Below are positions 1 to 10,223 of a DNA stretch of 64,000 nt, piece after piece. The stretch is from Ignavibacteriales bacterium (lineage in GTDB: Bacteria; Bacteroidota; Ignavibacteria; UBA10030), in assembly GCA_026390575.1 (NCBI GenBank), contig JAPLFR010000011.1, positions 1 through 64,000 on the forward strand, given 5' to 3'. The translations under genes were made by a program, and so were the position numbers. How positions within the stretch are numbered: the stretch's first letter is position 1; every line of letters begins with the position of its first letter. The notes below the pieces were generated by a model that was given only the letters and a program-made list of their open reading frames with translations, was not told where the DNA came from and made no database searches.

Positions 1-1
1 T

Positions 2-3000
2 ATACAACTCAATCCAAATTTCAAGGATGCAGGGAATAATGATTTCCGAATATTGGAATCGTCGCCGTGTGTGGATGCGGGAGATCCGAGTGATTCGCCG
101 GGAGAAGAGCCAGCCCCATACAATAGCAGAATTGATATGGGTGCTTATGGTGGAACGAAATATTCACCGTATTTACCAACTAACTTAGCTCCTTCCACCC
201 CTAAGAACCTCATCGCCATTGCTGGCAATGGAATGGTAACTCTAAAATGGAACAAGAACACAGAGAACGACGTCCTGAGATATCGGATATACATAGGAAC
301 CGACTCAAATTCAGTTTCACTCAAAGACTCATCGGCTTCTATACTCGATACTGTTAAAATCGTTACTGGTTTACCCAATGGCGCGATATATTATTTCCGC
401 GTCTCAGCAATGAACAACTTGAGGTTAGAGAGTGGGAAAAGTTATGCTGTGAGTGTCACAATTCCAAATGTTCAATCACCGACGATCACACTGACTTCAC
501 CGATTGGTGGAGAACTGTGGAATGAAGACCATACGCATCCGATCCAATACCAGGCCTCCGATCAAGTTGGAGTTACACGCATCAAGATACTCTATTCCAC
601 TAACGGCGGTCAAACCTATACAACTATTGTTGATAGTACCCGGAATTCTGGTTTTTGTAATTGGACGGTTCCGCGCATACCTTCGACGCTAGCGAAGGTA
701 AAAGTGATAGCCTACAACGCACAAGGTTTCTCAGCATCAGATTCAAGCCATGCCAACTTCATCATATGCGATGTATCGTCATATGTCCACGCAACAGGGG
801 CACTCTCGCTGACCGTGCGGAACGATGGAACGATTGGAACAACCGATAGCCTGCGGCGATTCACAGAACCTTCAATGGAATACCCTCCCGGTTCCAATAA
901 GCATCACCTGTATCTCGGCGAATTGGTGATTGCAACGATTCGAGGAACCGATACGATTACGACATCATTGTACGGAGATTATTTCACACCCGTTGGCCTT
1001 GTAACTGCTATCAATCATGGATCATATATTGAAACGCAATCGCACTTTATTGACAAGATGTATCTTGGACTTGATCTGACACAACGCACCTTCGGAATAG
1101 CAGGTCAGGCCTCCGTTATCGTTTCCTATTCGATCAAGAACACGGGCACGACATCGTTCCCGGCTTTTTACGTCGGCTTCCATACCGATTTTGATCTTAA
1201 CAATCCGGCATTAAACCTTCCAGGATTTGATGTAGTGAATAAGCTTGGTTACATGTATGATGCGCAAGGTGGATGGACAAGCTATGCAGGCATTCGTCTT
1301 CTTGATCGCTCGATAGGAGGATTCAAAAGAATTCTGGGAACAGAAGGCTTTCCGACGCCAGGAGATTTCTATCGGCGAATGACTGCGGCAGGAAATGATA
1401 ACACCTCTTCCGATGTACAAGCCGATCATCGGATTATTGAAATGCTGCCGGCAGTGAATTTGCCGATTGGCGAATCCACAACTGTTACTTTTGCGCTGGC
1501 CGCTGGTGCCGGACTCACAGGTCTCCAAACGGCGAGTCAGCAAGCTCAAACTCAATGGACACAGATCAACGTTGCTGCCCCCACTCCTCCACGAAACCTC
1601 ACTGCCATAGCTGGCAATGGCCAGGTGACACTCAGGTGGAACAAAAACACCGAAGCTGACTTCTTGAAATACTTTGTGTATATGGGAAGCGACTCGATAA
1701 CGATGTCGCTCAAAGACTCTACTTCAGGTGGAATAAATGATACTGTTCACTCAATTACTCAACTGCTCAACGGCACGAAGTATTACTTCCGTGTTACAGC
1801 ATTGAACAGCGCAAGGTCGGAAAGTGCGCAAAGTTATGCTGTTAGTGCAACACCAAAAGTTCCAACAGTTATCGTACCTATCGGTACCGGAACAATAACA
1901 GATAGGCATATTCCCGTTGAACCATATTATGGATATTCATATTCTCAGGTTATCTACCTTGCTTCAGAAATTAACAATTTTGGAAATATTGTAACCCTTC
2001 AATGGTATTTTTCCGGTTCTTCGTTGTCTTCTTCAAATAATTGGACTATTTATTTGGGACATACTACGAAAACTGCGTTTAATTCTTCAACTGATTGGAT
2101 TCCTCTCAGCAGTCTGACACAAGTATATAGCGGATCGTTTTCAAGTCCGTCAGAATCTGGTTGGATCACATTTGATATTACAGATTTTGCTTATAATGGA
2201 TTAGACAATCTTGTTGTTGCTGTCGATGAAAATGCGAGTGACTTTAATAGTTCATCGGATGATTTTTATTGCACATCTGTGAGCAACACACGAAGTATCT
2301 ATTATTATAACGATTCCGATAATATCGATCCTTCTTCTCCTCCGGCAGGAACCACGCAGTCTTATATCGCTAATATACAGGTAGGAATTTTTCAACCACT
2401 TATAATGCCGCCTCAAAATCTTACCGCTGCTGCAGGCGATGGGCAGGTAACGCTGAAATGGAATAAGAACAAGGAAGCAGATTTATTACGATATCGGATT
2501 TATTGCGGCACGTCACCTCATCCAACGACGAAAGTGGATTCTTCGACAGCCTCAAATCTTGATACGACGAAGATCATAATTGGTTTAACCAACGGCACTA
2601 CTTATTATTTCCGTGTCACAGCAATTAATAACACGGGGTTGGAGAGTGGATATAGTAACGAGGTGAGTGCAACACCAAAACCAGAAGAAAATATTCTACG
2701 TCTTTCTCCGTTTGCGGTCTCTAGCCTTTATCTAAACGAACAAATTGCAGCTGATACGTTACGAAATGGGAAGCTCTCTAACCGCGTCTATATATTGCAG
2801 CGCGGTGGTGTCTATCGGGTTAACACAAGTATTATGAATTATAACTGGACGTTGCGTATTCGTGCCAACGACAGCACAACGACTCAAAAGCCGATCATCT
2901 TTCTTTATCCTTCACCAACAACAGGCGTTCTGCCTGCTCAGTTTATCAACGTTTCAGGTGATGTTGAGTTAAAGAACCTTATTGTTTCTGGATACTATGA

Positions 3001-6000
3001 GCTAGCAGATACAAATCTACGCAGTCTTCAAGGAACATTATTACGCGTTACTACAACATCAGGATGGAAAATAGTAATTGATAGCTGCATTCTTTCAAAC
3101 GCTATGAATCACATTAGAACTGAGGTTGCTGCATCCGTCATAAAGGTCACAAACACGGTTTTCGCTAATATGGGATATTTAGGTAAATCGAATGTGGGTG
3201 CCGGAAGAGTTTTCGATTTTCGCGAGGTATCAATCGATTCACTTATAATCCAGAATTGCACATTTGTCAATTCGCTTGATCGAATTATACGACATGTGGG
3301 AATAACATCACCTTATACAACAAGTCCAATAAAGTATATACTCTTTGATCATAATACGCTCGTGAATGGAACAGGGTATCATGGAATATTAGCATTCGGA
3401 AATGTGAGCGATCGAAGTATCATCACGAATAATTTACTCTTCGACGCATTTGCATTGGGGAATGATACCGATTATACACGACAGCTCAGTCCGGAATTTG
3501 CTTCGAGTGGAGAAAAGGATCGCTATGATAGAAATCGGATAACGTGGATTTACTCGGAACCGAATCAAACTGCACAATGGACAATCTCGAATAATTATTA
3601 TGGTATCAGTGACTCTGGCAGAGCATTCTATAACCAGTATGCTTCAGCTGGTGTAACAGGTGAGGGTTCACCATTGACCTGGCACATCAACAGCCGGTTA
3701 GGAGCCGACTCGATCGGTGCGTTTAAGAAGATCTGGATCGTTCCGTCAAAAGTACCCGCATTGATGACAGAACTTATGCGATGGTACCGCTCACCATCCG
3801 GCGGTAATAAGACAAAAAATACTCCAGCAGCATGGATTTATGGCGACGTGAATACACATCCATACGCCGATCCGTTTGATTATGACCGGAAGGGATACAG
3901 TTGGCTGCAGGATTCGTTAAACTGTTCTTATTATTCCAGCGTCAAGCCTTCGAGTACCGATGGAAAAGTTGTCGGCGATTCAAGGTGGAATTTCAAAGGG
4001 ATTGTTAGTGATCCATATGCTCTTCCTGCTGCTCCACAAAACCTCACTGCCATAGCCGGTAACGGCCAGGTGACACTCAGGTGGAGTAAAAATATCGAAG
4101 CCGACTTCCTGAAATATCGTATTTACCGCGGCACAACGTCAGGCGGAGAAACGCTGGTTGATTCTTCATCCGCGTCGATTACTGATACAATAAAAACGAT
4201 AAGCGGACTTACCAATGAACAGATCTATTACTTCCATATTACAGCAATGAATACCGCGAGATTGGAGAGTGGATATAGTAATGAAGTGAGTGCGACGCCA
4301 ACGAATAATCCTGTTCTATCGGTCAATCCTGCGACACTATCTTTTAGCAGCCTAATAGTGAGCACGACGTCTCCAGAAAAGACATATTCCTTATCTGGCG
4401 CCAATTTATCACCTGCAACCGGCAATATAACAGTGACAGCACCGACAGCGTTTGAAGTTTCGTTAACGAGTGGTTCTGGGTTTACCTCGTCAATTAATGC
4501 TTCGTATACAAATGGAACGCTCAGTACAACTGTTTATGTGCACTTCAAGCCAATATCACTTATTGCTTATAGTGGAAATATTTCAAATTCAGGCGGAGGT
4601 GCGACAGCACAAAGTGTCTCGGTATCAGGGACCGGCATTCAACAGATTACCATTCCTGCCGCACCAACTAACTTGTCAGCAAGTGTAATTTCAGGTTCAC
4701 AAATCAATTTATCCTGGACAGATGTCTCGAACAACGAAGATGGATTCAAAATTGAAAGAAAAATTGGCACCAGTGGAATATATTCGCTTCGTGTGACACT
4801 TGGTGAGAATGTGCAAAGTTATTCGGATACGGGATTGGCAGAATTGACAACGTACTATTATCGGATATATGCATATAACACAGGCGGCAGTTCCGAATAT
4901 GCCAACGAAGCATATGCAATTACAAAAGATACCACTGCACCGAGTGCTCCAACAGCGGTGCAAATTTCCCCATCGATTTGGACGAATCAAAATAAATTCG
5001 ATATCGCTTGGACAAATCCGAGTGATCCATCGGGCATTGCAAAAGTGTGGTACACGATTGATGTAGTGCCGACAGTTGCTCAACCCGGAACAGGCGTTGG
5101 TATTACACAGGCACAATTGCAGGTGACACTTGCTGCTGGCACGAATTCCGGCAAGCATACTATATATATGTATTTGGAAGATGGAGCGAACAATAAAGAT
5201 CCGAACAAAATCGCAAACGTTATAGTGAGATATGACAACAATAAACCAGCTATAACAGATAACTCTACTCTTCCAACGGTAACGGTAGAAAATGGAAATG
5301 CATCACCGCAAGTGATTATTACATGTTCGGCAACTGATGGCGCTGGTGAATCCGGGGTGCAGTCATTCGTGTTGCAATATATTCGTGTAGGTGATACTCA
5401 AATTGATTCAAATAGTATTAATGCGCCATTCGATGTTACAACGAACAAACAAATACCAACGAGTGTATTTGTCTCCTCCGATGGAAAGGCAAAAGGAGTA
5501 AGTTATCGACTGAAAGCAGTGGATACAGCGGGCAATGCAACATCAACTCTCTGGAAGTCAATCGTTGTACAAAATGCATCGACAGTAACCATTAACACAC
5601 CAACAACGTTTCCTGCGGCATCAAACTATGCAAGTACCGAGATAGTAAAAGCATATCGAATATTTTCGATTCCATATGATCTTAATGATAAAAGGCCAGT
5701 GGACTTTATTCCACAAAGTCTTGGTGATCATGCAAGTAACGGTATCAATTATTACAACTGGCGGTTGCAGCGCTATGTCAACGGTGTAAAACAGGACTAT
5801 GAGGATTTCAAGAATGATCTGACTGCTGCAGCACCCGGTAATGGATTCTTCCTGATTGTGCGTGACCCACAGAAGAAAATCTCAATTGGTCCTAATAAAG
5901 AAGTTCCGGCAGATTTAATGAATAACACGGGTATATCATTAGCCAATGGATGGAATTTAGTAGGAACGCCCTTAAATATGGATATCAAATTCGATAGTCT

Positions 6001-6994
6001 TGTATTTAGCGGCGGGACATACGCAGATCGAGCATATTACGACGGCGCAGGATCAGTAAGTGGATGGCATAAGAGCGGTGCAAATATTGACGTTATGAAA
6101 GCATGGGAAGGTCTTGCTATAAAGATGAATGGAGCAGGAACAATGCGTTTCCGAACTTTAGGGCCGCAGTTACGTGTGGGAGAAAAAGATGGTATCTATG
6201 GAAAAACGATAACTGCTGGAGCGCAGGTGTTATCGAAAACCGCGATGAATTGGATTGTATCAGTGGATGCCTATCGTTCTGACATAGGAATGCGCTGTGA
6301 GGGGAACAGTATCGGAATGGCACAGGACGCTCGTGATGGACAAGATGCATATGATTCGTTTATGCCGCCGTTCGTTGGCGATCGGAACGTCGCCGTCTAT
6401 TTCCAAAATCCCGATGGTGCAATGATGCGAGATATCCGTCCCTTGAATGACGACGGCGGTGTATGGGATATGCGCGTCATAACTGGAGATGCAGCAGCGA
6501 AGGTGAAGCTGCAGTTTGGCGATGTCATGAATCTCCCGAATCCGCAATTTGAAGCCTTTGTTATCGATATTGATCAAAGGATGGCGTACAACCTGAAAGA
6601 TGTGTCAAAGATAGAGATTAATTCTGGAAATGGTGCACGGAATTTAAGAGTTGTTGTAGGTAAGAAATTATACATCGAACAGAACAATGCAGGAGTAGAA
6701 TTATATCCGACAACAATGAAATTATTTGCAAATTATCCGAACCCGTTTAATCCAGAGACAATCATACGATACACAGTGCCGAATGCATCGCCAAGTTATA
6801 CTGTCATTCTGAAAATATTCAATGTTCTAGGTCAAGAAATTACTACCTTAATAAATGCTCAGCAGAAATCCGGGTATTACGAAGTGAAATATGCAGCACA
6901 GAACCAAAGCTCTGGTGTCTATTTTTATCAGATCAATGTCTCGGATGGTATGCAGGTATTCAAGGATGTCAAGAAGATGGTGCTCATGAAGTGA
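2..6994 (+). CDS. Giant multidomain T9SS surface protein, 5' end outside window
   Basis: The reading frame is open from base 2, so the start lies upstream; a TTG at 53 is only the first possible start inside the window. The first visible residues (NPNFKDAGNNDFRI, then SPCVDAGDP) match the end of a right-handed beta-helix repeat of the choice-of-anchor Q type. Counting from the TTG, fibronectin type III modules begin near residues 47, 509, 785, 1327 and 1536, each with a PxNLTAxAGxGQVTLxW-like opening. Between them lie an Ig-like segment (about 140-235), a beta-rich domain (600-780), a beta-helix-like block (880-1320) and an Ig-like stretch (1630-1840). The C-terminus from about 2226 (NYPNPFNPETIIRYTVP) is a type A T9SS sorting domain ending in KKMVLMK. 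It is probably exported and attached to the cell surface. The ligand is unknown; adhesion or polysaccharide binding is a guess. Confidence 0.85.
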   Translation: MQLNPNFKDAGNNDFRILESSPCVDAGDPSDSPGEEPAPYNSRIDMGAYGGTKYSPYLPTNLAPSTPKNLIAIAGNGMVTLKWNKNTENDVLRYRIYIGTDSNSVSLKDSSASILDTVKIVTGLPNGAIYYFRVSAMNNLRLESGKSYAVSVTIPNVQSPTITLTSPIGGELWNEDHTHPIQYQASDQVGVTRIKILYSTNGGQTYTTIVDSTRNSGFCNWTVPRIPSTLAKVKVIAYNAQGFSASDSSHANFIICDVSSYVHATGALSLTVRNDGTIGTTDSLRRFTEPSMEYPPGSNKHHLYLGELVIATIRGTDTITTSLYGDYFTPVGLVTAINHGSYIETQSHFIDKMYLGLDLTQRTFGIAGQASVIVSYSIKNTGTTSFPAFYVGFHTDFDLNNPALNLPGFDVVNKLGYMYDAQGGWTSYAGIRLLDRSIGGFKRILGTEGFPTPGDFYRRMTAAGNDNTSSDVQADHRIIEMLPAVNLPIGESTTVTFALAAGAGLTGLQTASQQAQTQWTQINVAAPTPPRNLTAIAGNGQVTLRWNKNTEADFLKYFVYMGSDSITMSLKDSTSGGINDTVHSITQLLNGTKYYFRVTALNSARSESAQSYAVSATPKVPTVIVPIGTGTITDRHIPVEPYYGYSYSQVIYLASEINNFGNIVTLQWYFSGSSLSSSNNWTIYLGHTTKTAFNSSTDWIPLSSLTQVYSGSFSSPSESGWITFDITDFAYNGLDNLVVAVDENASDFNSSSDDFYCTSVSNTRSIYYYNDSDNIDPSSPPAGTTQSYIANIQVGIFQPLIMPPQNLTAAAGDGQVTLKWNKNKEADLLRYRIYCGTSPHPTTKVDSSTASNLDTTKIIIGLTNGTTYYFRVTAINNTGLESGYSNEVSATPKPEENILRLSPFAVSSLYLNEQIAADTLRNGKLSNRVYILQRGGVYRVNTSIMNYNWTLRIRANDSTTTQKPIIFLYPSPTTGVLPAQFINVSGDVELKNLIVSGYYELADTNLRSLQGTLLRVTTTSGWKIVIDSCILSNAMNHIRTEVAASVIKVTNTVFANMGYLGKSNVGAGRVFDFREVSIDSLIIQNCTFVNSLDRIIRHVGITSPYTTSPIKYILFDHNTLVNGTGYHGILAFGNVSDRSIITNNLLFDAFALGNDTDYTRQLSPEFASSGEKDRYDRNRITWIYSEPNQTAQWTISNNYYGISDSGRAFYNQYASAGVTGEGSPLTWHINSRLGADSIGAFKKIWIVPSKVPALMTELMRWYRSPSGGNKTKNTPAAWIYGDVNTHPYADPFDYDRKGYSWLQDSLNCSYYSSVKPSSTDGKVVGDSRWNFKGIVSDPYALPAAPQNLTAIAGNGQVTLRWSKNIEADFLKYRIYRGTTSGGETLVDSSSASITDTIKTISGLTNEQIYYFHITAMNTARLESGYSNEVSATPTNNPVLSVNPATLSFSSLIVSTTSPEKTYSLSGANLSPATGNITVTAPTAFEVSLTSGSGFTSSINASYTNGTLSTTVYVHFKPISLIAYSGNISNSGGGATAQSVSVSGTGIQQITIPAAPTNLSASVISGSQINLSWTDVSNNEDGFKIERKIGTSGIYSLRVTLGENVQSYSDTGLAELTTYYYRIYAYNTGGSSEYANEAYAITKDTTAPSAPTAVQISPSIWTNQNKFDIAWTNPSDPSGIAKVWYTIDVVPTVAQPGTGVGITQAQLQVTLAAGTNSGKHTIYMYLEDGANNKDPNKIANVIVRYDNNKPAITDNSTLPTVTVENGNASPQVIITCSATDGAGESGVQSFVLQYIRVGDTQIDSNSINAPFDVTTNKQIPTSVFVSSDGKAKGVSYRLKAVDTAGNATSTLWKSIVVQNASTVTINTPTTFPAASNYASTEIVKAYRIFSIPYDLNDKRPVDFIPQSLGDHASNGINYYNWRLQRYVNGVKQDYEDFKNDLTAAAPGNGFFLIVRDPQKKISIGPNKEVPADLMNNTGISLANGWNLVGTPLNMDIKFDSLVFSGGTYADRAYYDGAGSVSGWHKSGANIDVMKAWEGLAIKMNGAGTMRFRTLGPQLRVGEKDGIYGKTITAGAQVLSKTAMNWIVSVDAYRSDIGMRCEGNSIGMAQDARDGQDAYDSFMPPFVGDRNVAVYFQNPDGAMMRDIRPLNDDGGVWDMRVITGDAAAKVKLQFGDVMNLPNPQFEAFVIDIDQRMAYNLKDVSKIEINSGNGARNLRVVVGKKLYIEQNNAGVELYPTTMKLFANYPNPFNPETIIRYTVPNASPSYTVILKIFNVLGQEITTLINAQQKSGYYEVKYAAQNQSSGVYFYQINVSDGMQVFKDVKKMVLMK

Positions 6995-7076
6995 GCCGTT
7001 GAGTATTAGAGCTCATGGAAAATGGAAGCTCAAATTACTTTAGGTTACGAGGGGAATAAATTAAGGAGAAATAACG

Positions 7077-9584
7077 ATGAAAATTTTTGGACTGATGCTT
7101 CTTCCTGTGATGATGTCAGTCACGCTTATGCTAGCGCAAGACCAGAAAGAATGGCCGCGCATTATGGTTATTCTCGACGAGAAGATTGACAATCAAGAAG
7201 TCGATGCACGGTTAGTCGCATCAAAAATAGAAGAAATATTTTTAGAAAAAGGATTTCGGCTGGTCGATAAAACACAGTTCGAAAATGTCCGCGCGCGTGA
7301 TATCGCAATTGCTGAAGGTGATCCTGCGCGCGCGAAAGAGCTTGGGACACGCTACGGTGCAGAACTTATTATCGTCGGAAAATCGGCAGGTACATTGGAA
7401 GACGAAAAAGATTTCTACGGAGTCAAGAATTTCGAATATGCAGCGAAAGGCGATTGCAAAGTTCTCATCACAGATACAGGTGAACTCATTGCAGTTTCGT
7501 CGAAAACTTCCAAAAAATCTGCGGGCGGAAAAAACTCGGCGGCAAACTACTGCATGGCGACACTTGGTGAAACGCTGGCGAATGATCTCTATTATAAAAT
7601 CCGCATGAAGTTGAAAGAAGAAACAGCGGGGATAAAAATTGTGCAGCTCGCTTTTATTGGAATTGATCAAAAACTTCTTTCGGAATATGAAAAGACTCTC
7701 CCGCAAGAGATGCGAATGATCGAACGGTTAAAGCTGCGGTTTCTTGAAAAAGAAGCGGCAGTATTTGAAGCATCGATCAATGGTTCGATCGACGATCTCC
7801 GCAGCGAATTTGCAAAACGGAATGATCTCATTGTTATCAGCTTCACAGGCAATCGACTGGATCTGAGCACGAAAGAATATGCAGAGAAGGCGAAGGGAAG
7901 CTCTTTTGTCACCAGTCCGCTGGAAATTACAGAATTCACTGTAGAAAATATTTTTCCATCTCAGGTGAATTATTATGCCTACAATCCGCTGGCAAAGATC
8001 GATATAGAAAATTCTGCCAAATCGGAAATCAAGAATGTGAAAGTTTCCATCTTCATCCCCGGTTATATGCAGCTTCCATCTGAGCAGATTGTCCCGAAGA
8101 TTGATGCGGGCGCGAAACAAACATTTAAGCTGCCAGTAACACTCGATGCGAAACAGCTCTACGGCTTAAGCGAAAATGCCGTCGCACAGGCGAAAGTCGA
8201 ACTCAGTTACAGTTACACCAACCAGCCGCAGACGCGTTCTCTGGTCAAACCTGTAACGCTCTATAGCCGGAACACGATTAATTGGAAACGTGCAGAATCT
8301 ATTGGTGCTTTTGTTACGACCTCGGATGAAACAGTGGTGAGCTTTGCGCGGTATGTTGTCGGCAGTCTTTCTACAGATGATAAACTAAAATCCAGACTCC
8401 CAAGAGCAGTAGTCAATGCAATGGCTGTTTGGGATGGCATCCGTGCAAACGGTTTTAATTATGTCTCCGATCCTTGGAAATCAGCGGATGCAGATGTGCT
8501 TGATGTCATCGAATATCCCCGGGAGGCATTAGCATCGCGCACAGGCGATTGTGATGATTCGTCCGTACTATTGGCAGCATGCCTGGAGAATATTGGCATC
8601 CGGACGAAGTTCATTGCAACAAATGATCATATTTACATCATGTTCGATACTGAAGTAGTTCCGAAGAATGGCTATATGATCAGTCAGGATGAGAATGAAT
8701 ATATTGTGCATGAAGGTTCAATTTGGATACCTCTTGAGACGACGATGATCAATAAACCGTTCATGACGGCATGGCAAACTGGCGCCGAAGAATATCATAA
8801 GGCCATTGCAGAGAATGCAAAACTTGAGATCATTGATACACGAAAAGCAATGGCTGCATTTCCAGCAACAAATCTCTCGCTTGCAACAAAACCAGTGAAT
8901 CCGCCGCCAACAGAGAAGATCGTATTACTTGCTTCTCAGGATTTAAGTGAATACGAAACTCACCAGCGTGAAATTACAACAACGGCGGTGAACGCTCTTG
9001 CGGCATACACAACACCTGAGGGAAAAAATAAACTTGCCATCGTGCAAGCAAAAGCGGGTAATTTTGAAGAGGCTGTTTTCACGTTAACTGGTATTGCTAC
9101 TCCGCAGGCAGAAAATACATTGGGAAACATCTCTTTATTGAAGAACGATCTCACAGCCGCTCAAGAACATTATCAAAAAAGTCTCGATTTGAATAAAGAA
9201 GACGGCGGTGTATATCTGAACTTCGGATTAGGACGTTATCTTGCAGGTTTTCCTGATGATGCAGTTGAAGCATTTAAAGTTGCAGTTTCCAAATTTGAAT
9301 CTCCGGAGAAAGCATATGAGGTTCTAGGTTTGGGCAATGTGAAGGAAGCGCTGGGTATGCGTGGTGCAGAAAAAACCGAGAAGAAAGTTTCAAAAAACGA
9401 TATATTTACTTTGTTGAGCAGATCGCTTCAGAATATCCCTGATAAACAGGCATCGAATTCGCAGGCGGCAAAAGTGCGCGAGAAATACAAGAATGAACAG
9501 AATCGCTTCGTCTTTGGCGGACGCCGCGGCGCCGATCCAACACAAATCGCCAGCATAAAAGAATTTCTTTATTGGAGAGAATAA
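7077..9584 (+). CDS. Exported protein with CsgG-like N-terminal region, transglutaminase-like core and TPR tail
   Basis: The 835-residue product starts at an ATG preceded by a good SD site (AAGGAGA, about 7062-7068). Residues 1-20 form a signal peptide ending around MLAQ. Residues 25-135 (IMVILDEKID, then FRLVDKTQFENV and YGAELIIVGKSAG) resemble the CsgG/FlgT-like fold of outer-membrane-associated proteins. A transglutaminase-like core is visible from about 440 to 540: TGDCDDSSVLLAA carries the probable catalytic Cys near 490, His is in ATNDHIYIMF near 517 and an Asp lies shortly after. Residues about 680-740 look like two or three TPRs (LKNDLTAAQEHYQKSLDLN). It lies 82 bp after the giant surface protein and may be cotranscribed with it. 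Peptide-bond remodelling or crosslinking at the envelope is possible, but the substrate is unknown. Confidence 0.75.
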   Translation: MKIFGLMLLPVMMSVTLMLAQDQKEWPRIMVILDEKIDNQEVDARLVASKIEEIFLEKGFRLVDKTQFENVRARDIAIAEGDPARAKELGTRYGAELIIVGKSAGTLEDEKDFYGVKNFEYAAKGDCKVLITDTGELIAVSSKTSKKSAGGKNSAANYCMATLGETLANDLYYKIRMKLKEETAGIKIVQLAFIGIDQKLLSEYEKTLPQEMRMIERLKLRFLEKEAAVFEASINGSIDDLRSEFAKRNDLIVISFTGNRLDLSTKEYAEKAKGSSFVTSPLEITEFTVENIFPSQVNYYAYNPLAKIDIENSAKSEIKNVKVSIFIPGYMQLPSEQIVPKIDAGAKQTFKLPVTLDAKQLYGLSENAVAQAKVELSYSYTNQPQTRSLVKPVTLYSRNTINWKRAESIGAFVTTSDETVVSFARYVVGSLSTDDKLKSRLPRAVVNAMAVWDGIRANGFNYVSDPWKSADADVLDVIEYPREALASRTGDCDDSSVLLAACLENIGIRTKFIATNDHIYIMFDTEVVPKNGYMISQDENEYIVHEGSIWIPLETTMINKPFMTAWQTGAEEYHKAIAENAKLEIIDTRKAMAAFPATNLSLATKPVNPPPTEKIVLLASQDLSEYETHQREITTTAVNALAAYTTPEGKNKLAIVQAKAGNFEEAVFTLTGIATPQAENTLGNISLLKNDLTAAQEHYQKSLDLNKEDGGVYLNFGLGRYLAGFPDDAVEAFKVAVSKFESPEKAYEVLGLGNVKEALGMRGAEKTEKKVSKNDIFTLLSRSLQNIPDKQASNSQAAKVREKYKNEQNRFVFGGRRGADPTQIASIKEFLYWRE

Positions 9585-9596
9585 CTTTTATTATAA

Positions 9597-9644
9597 AATT
9601 CCCGATATCTTCCTATAACGTATTCTAGGTAGATATCGGGAATT
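9597..9644. terminator. Inverted repeat after the transglutaminase/TPR gene
   Basis: A perfect 14-bp stem (aattcccgatatct at 9597-9610 and its complement at 9631-9644) encloses a 20-nt loop. The loop itself starts with cct and ends with agg, so a smaller hairpin can sit inside. It lies 12 bp after the stop codon. No T-run follows, so it is either a processing or termination structure or another member of the nested palindrome family seen nearby. The rest of the 9585-10223 gap holds the palindromic repeat at 9869-9999 and no coding region that I can support. Confidence 0.5.
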
Positions 9645-9868
9645 GAGATTCACCTCGGAAAAATCTGCCTCTACATCATTTCTACCTTCGCAGCTGCGGT
9701 ATATGGTGCAAGCAAGACTTTGTTGCGTATACAATCCGATTTCTAAAAAGTCGTTGGAAAGTGATACACGATGAGCAAAGGGGAATCATAAAATCCGAGT
9801 TCGCAGAAATATTTATCCTGCCAAAGTCATTCATTCATCGATGTTACGCAAAAAAGGAAAAAAAAGAC

Positions 9869-9999
9869 TGTCATTCCCGCGGATTTTTAGTCCGTTTCGA
9901 TTAATAAATCGAAACGAGATCTCGACAAAGTCGGACGGGAATCTTGAATAAGATGCCCGATTATCCCGATTGATATAATCAATCGGGACGGGCATGACA
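9869..9999. repeat. Nested palindromic intergenic repeat with TGTCAT ends
   Basis: The 131-bp segment begins tgtcat (9869-9874) and ends atgaca (9994-9999). It contains two compound hairpins. In the first, attcccg (9873-9879) pairs with cgggaat (9936-9942) and gtccg (9890-9894) pairs with cggac (9932-9936); inside these sits a perfect 9-bp hairpin, gtttcgatt/aatcgaaac (9894-9902/9907-9915). In the second, gcccg (9955-9959) pairs with cgggc (9989-9993) and encloses the 10-bp hairpin cccgattgat/atcaatcggg (9965-9974/9978-9987). Each outer stem looks like an older palindrome that received a second hairpin. It is non-coding and probably a dispersed REP-like or MITE-like element. Confidence 0.7.
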
Positions 10000-10223
10000 A
10001 CTTCATTTCATGAGGTGCATTTCCTGTCTGCGTAACATGGGTTCTTCAGTTCATCCATTGACCGAATAATTTTTTTCCTCGCTTCATGAGCCGTCGTCCG
10101 GCATTCCTACATGTCTTCCAAAGAATATTTCTATCTCCTCATGCATTGGCAGATATTGGGCAAAGAAAATATTAAATCGTATATTATGCAGCATTTGAGA
10201 ATCTGAAAATATTAGATAGATGG

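Noticed and set aside
190-4300. CRISPR-like or satellite repeat suspected from recurring segments
   Set aside because: The repeats are FnIII modules that are long, in frame and protein coding, not spaced short repeats.
4709-5158. A 149-codon antisense frame within the giant surface protein
   Set aside because: Cys-rich, low-complexity shadow of the sense coding sequence without family features or SD.
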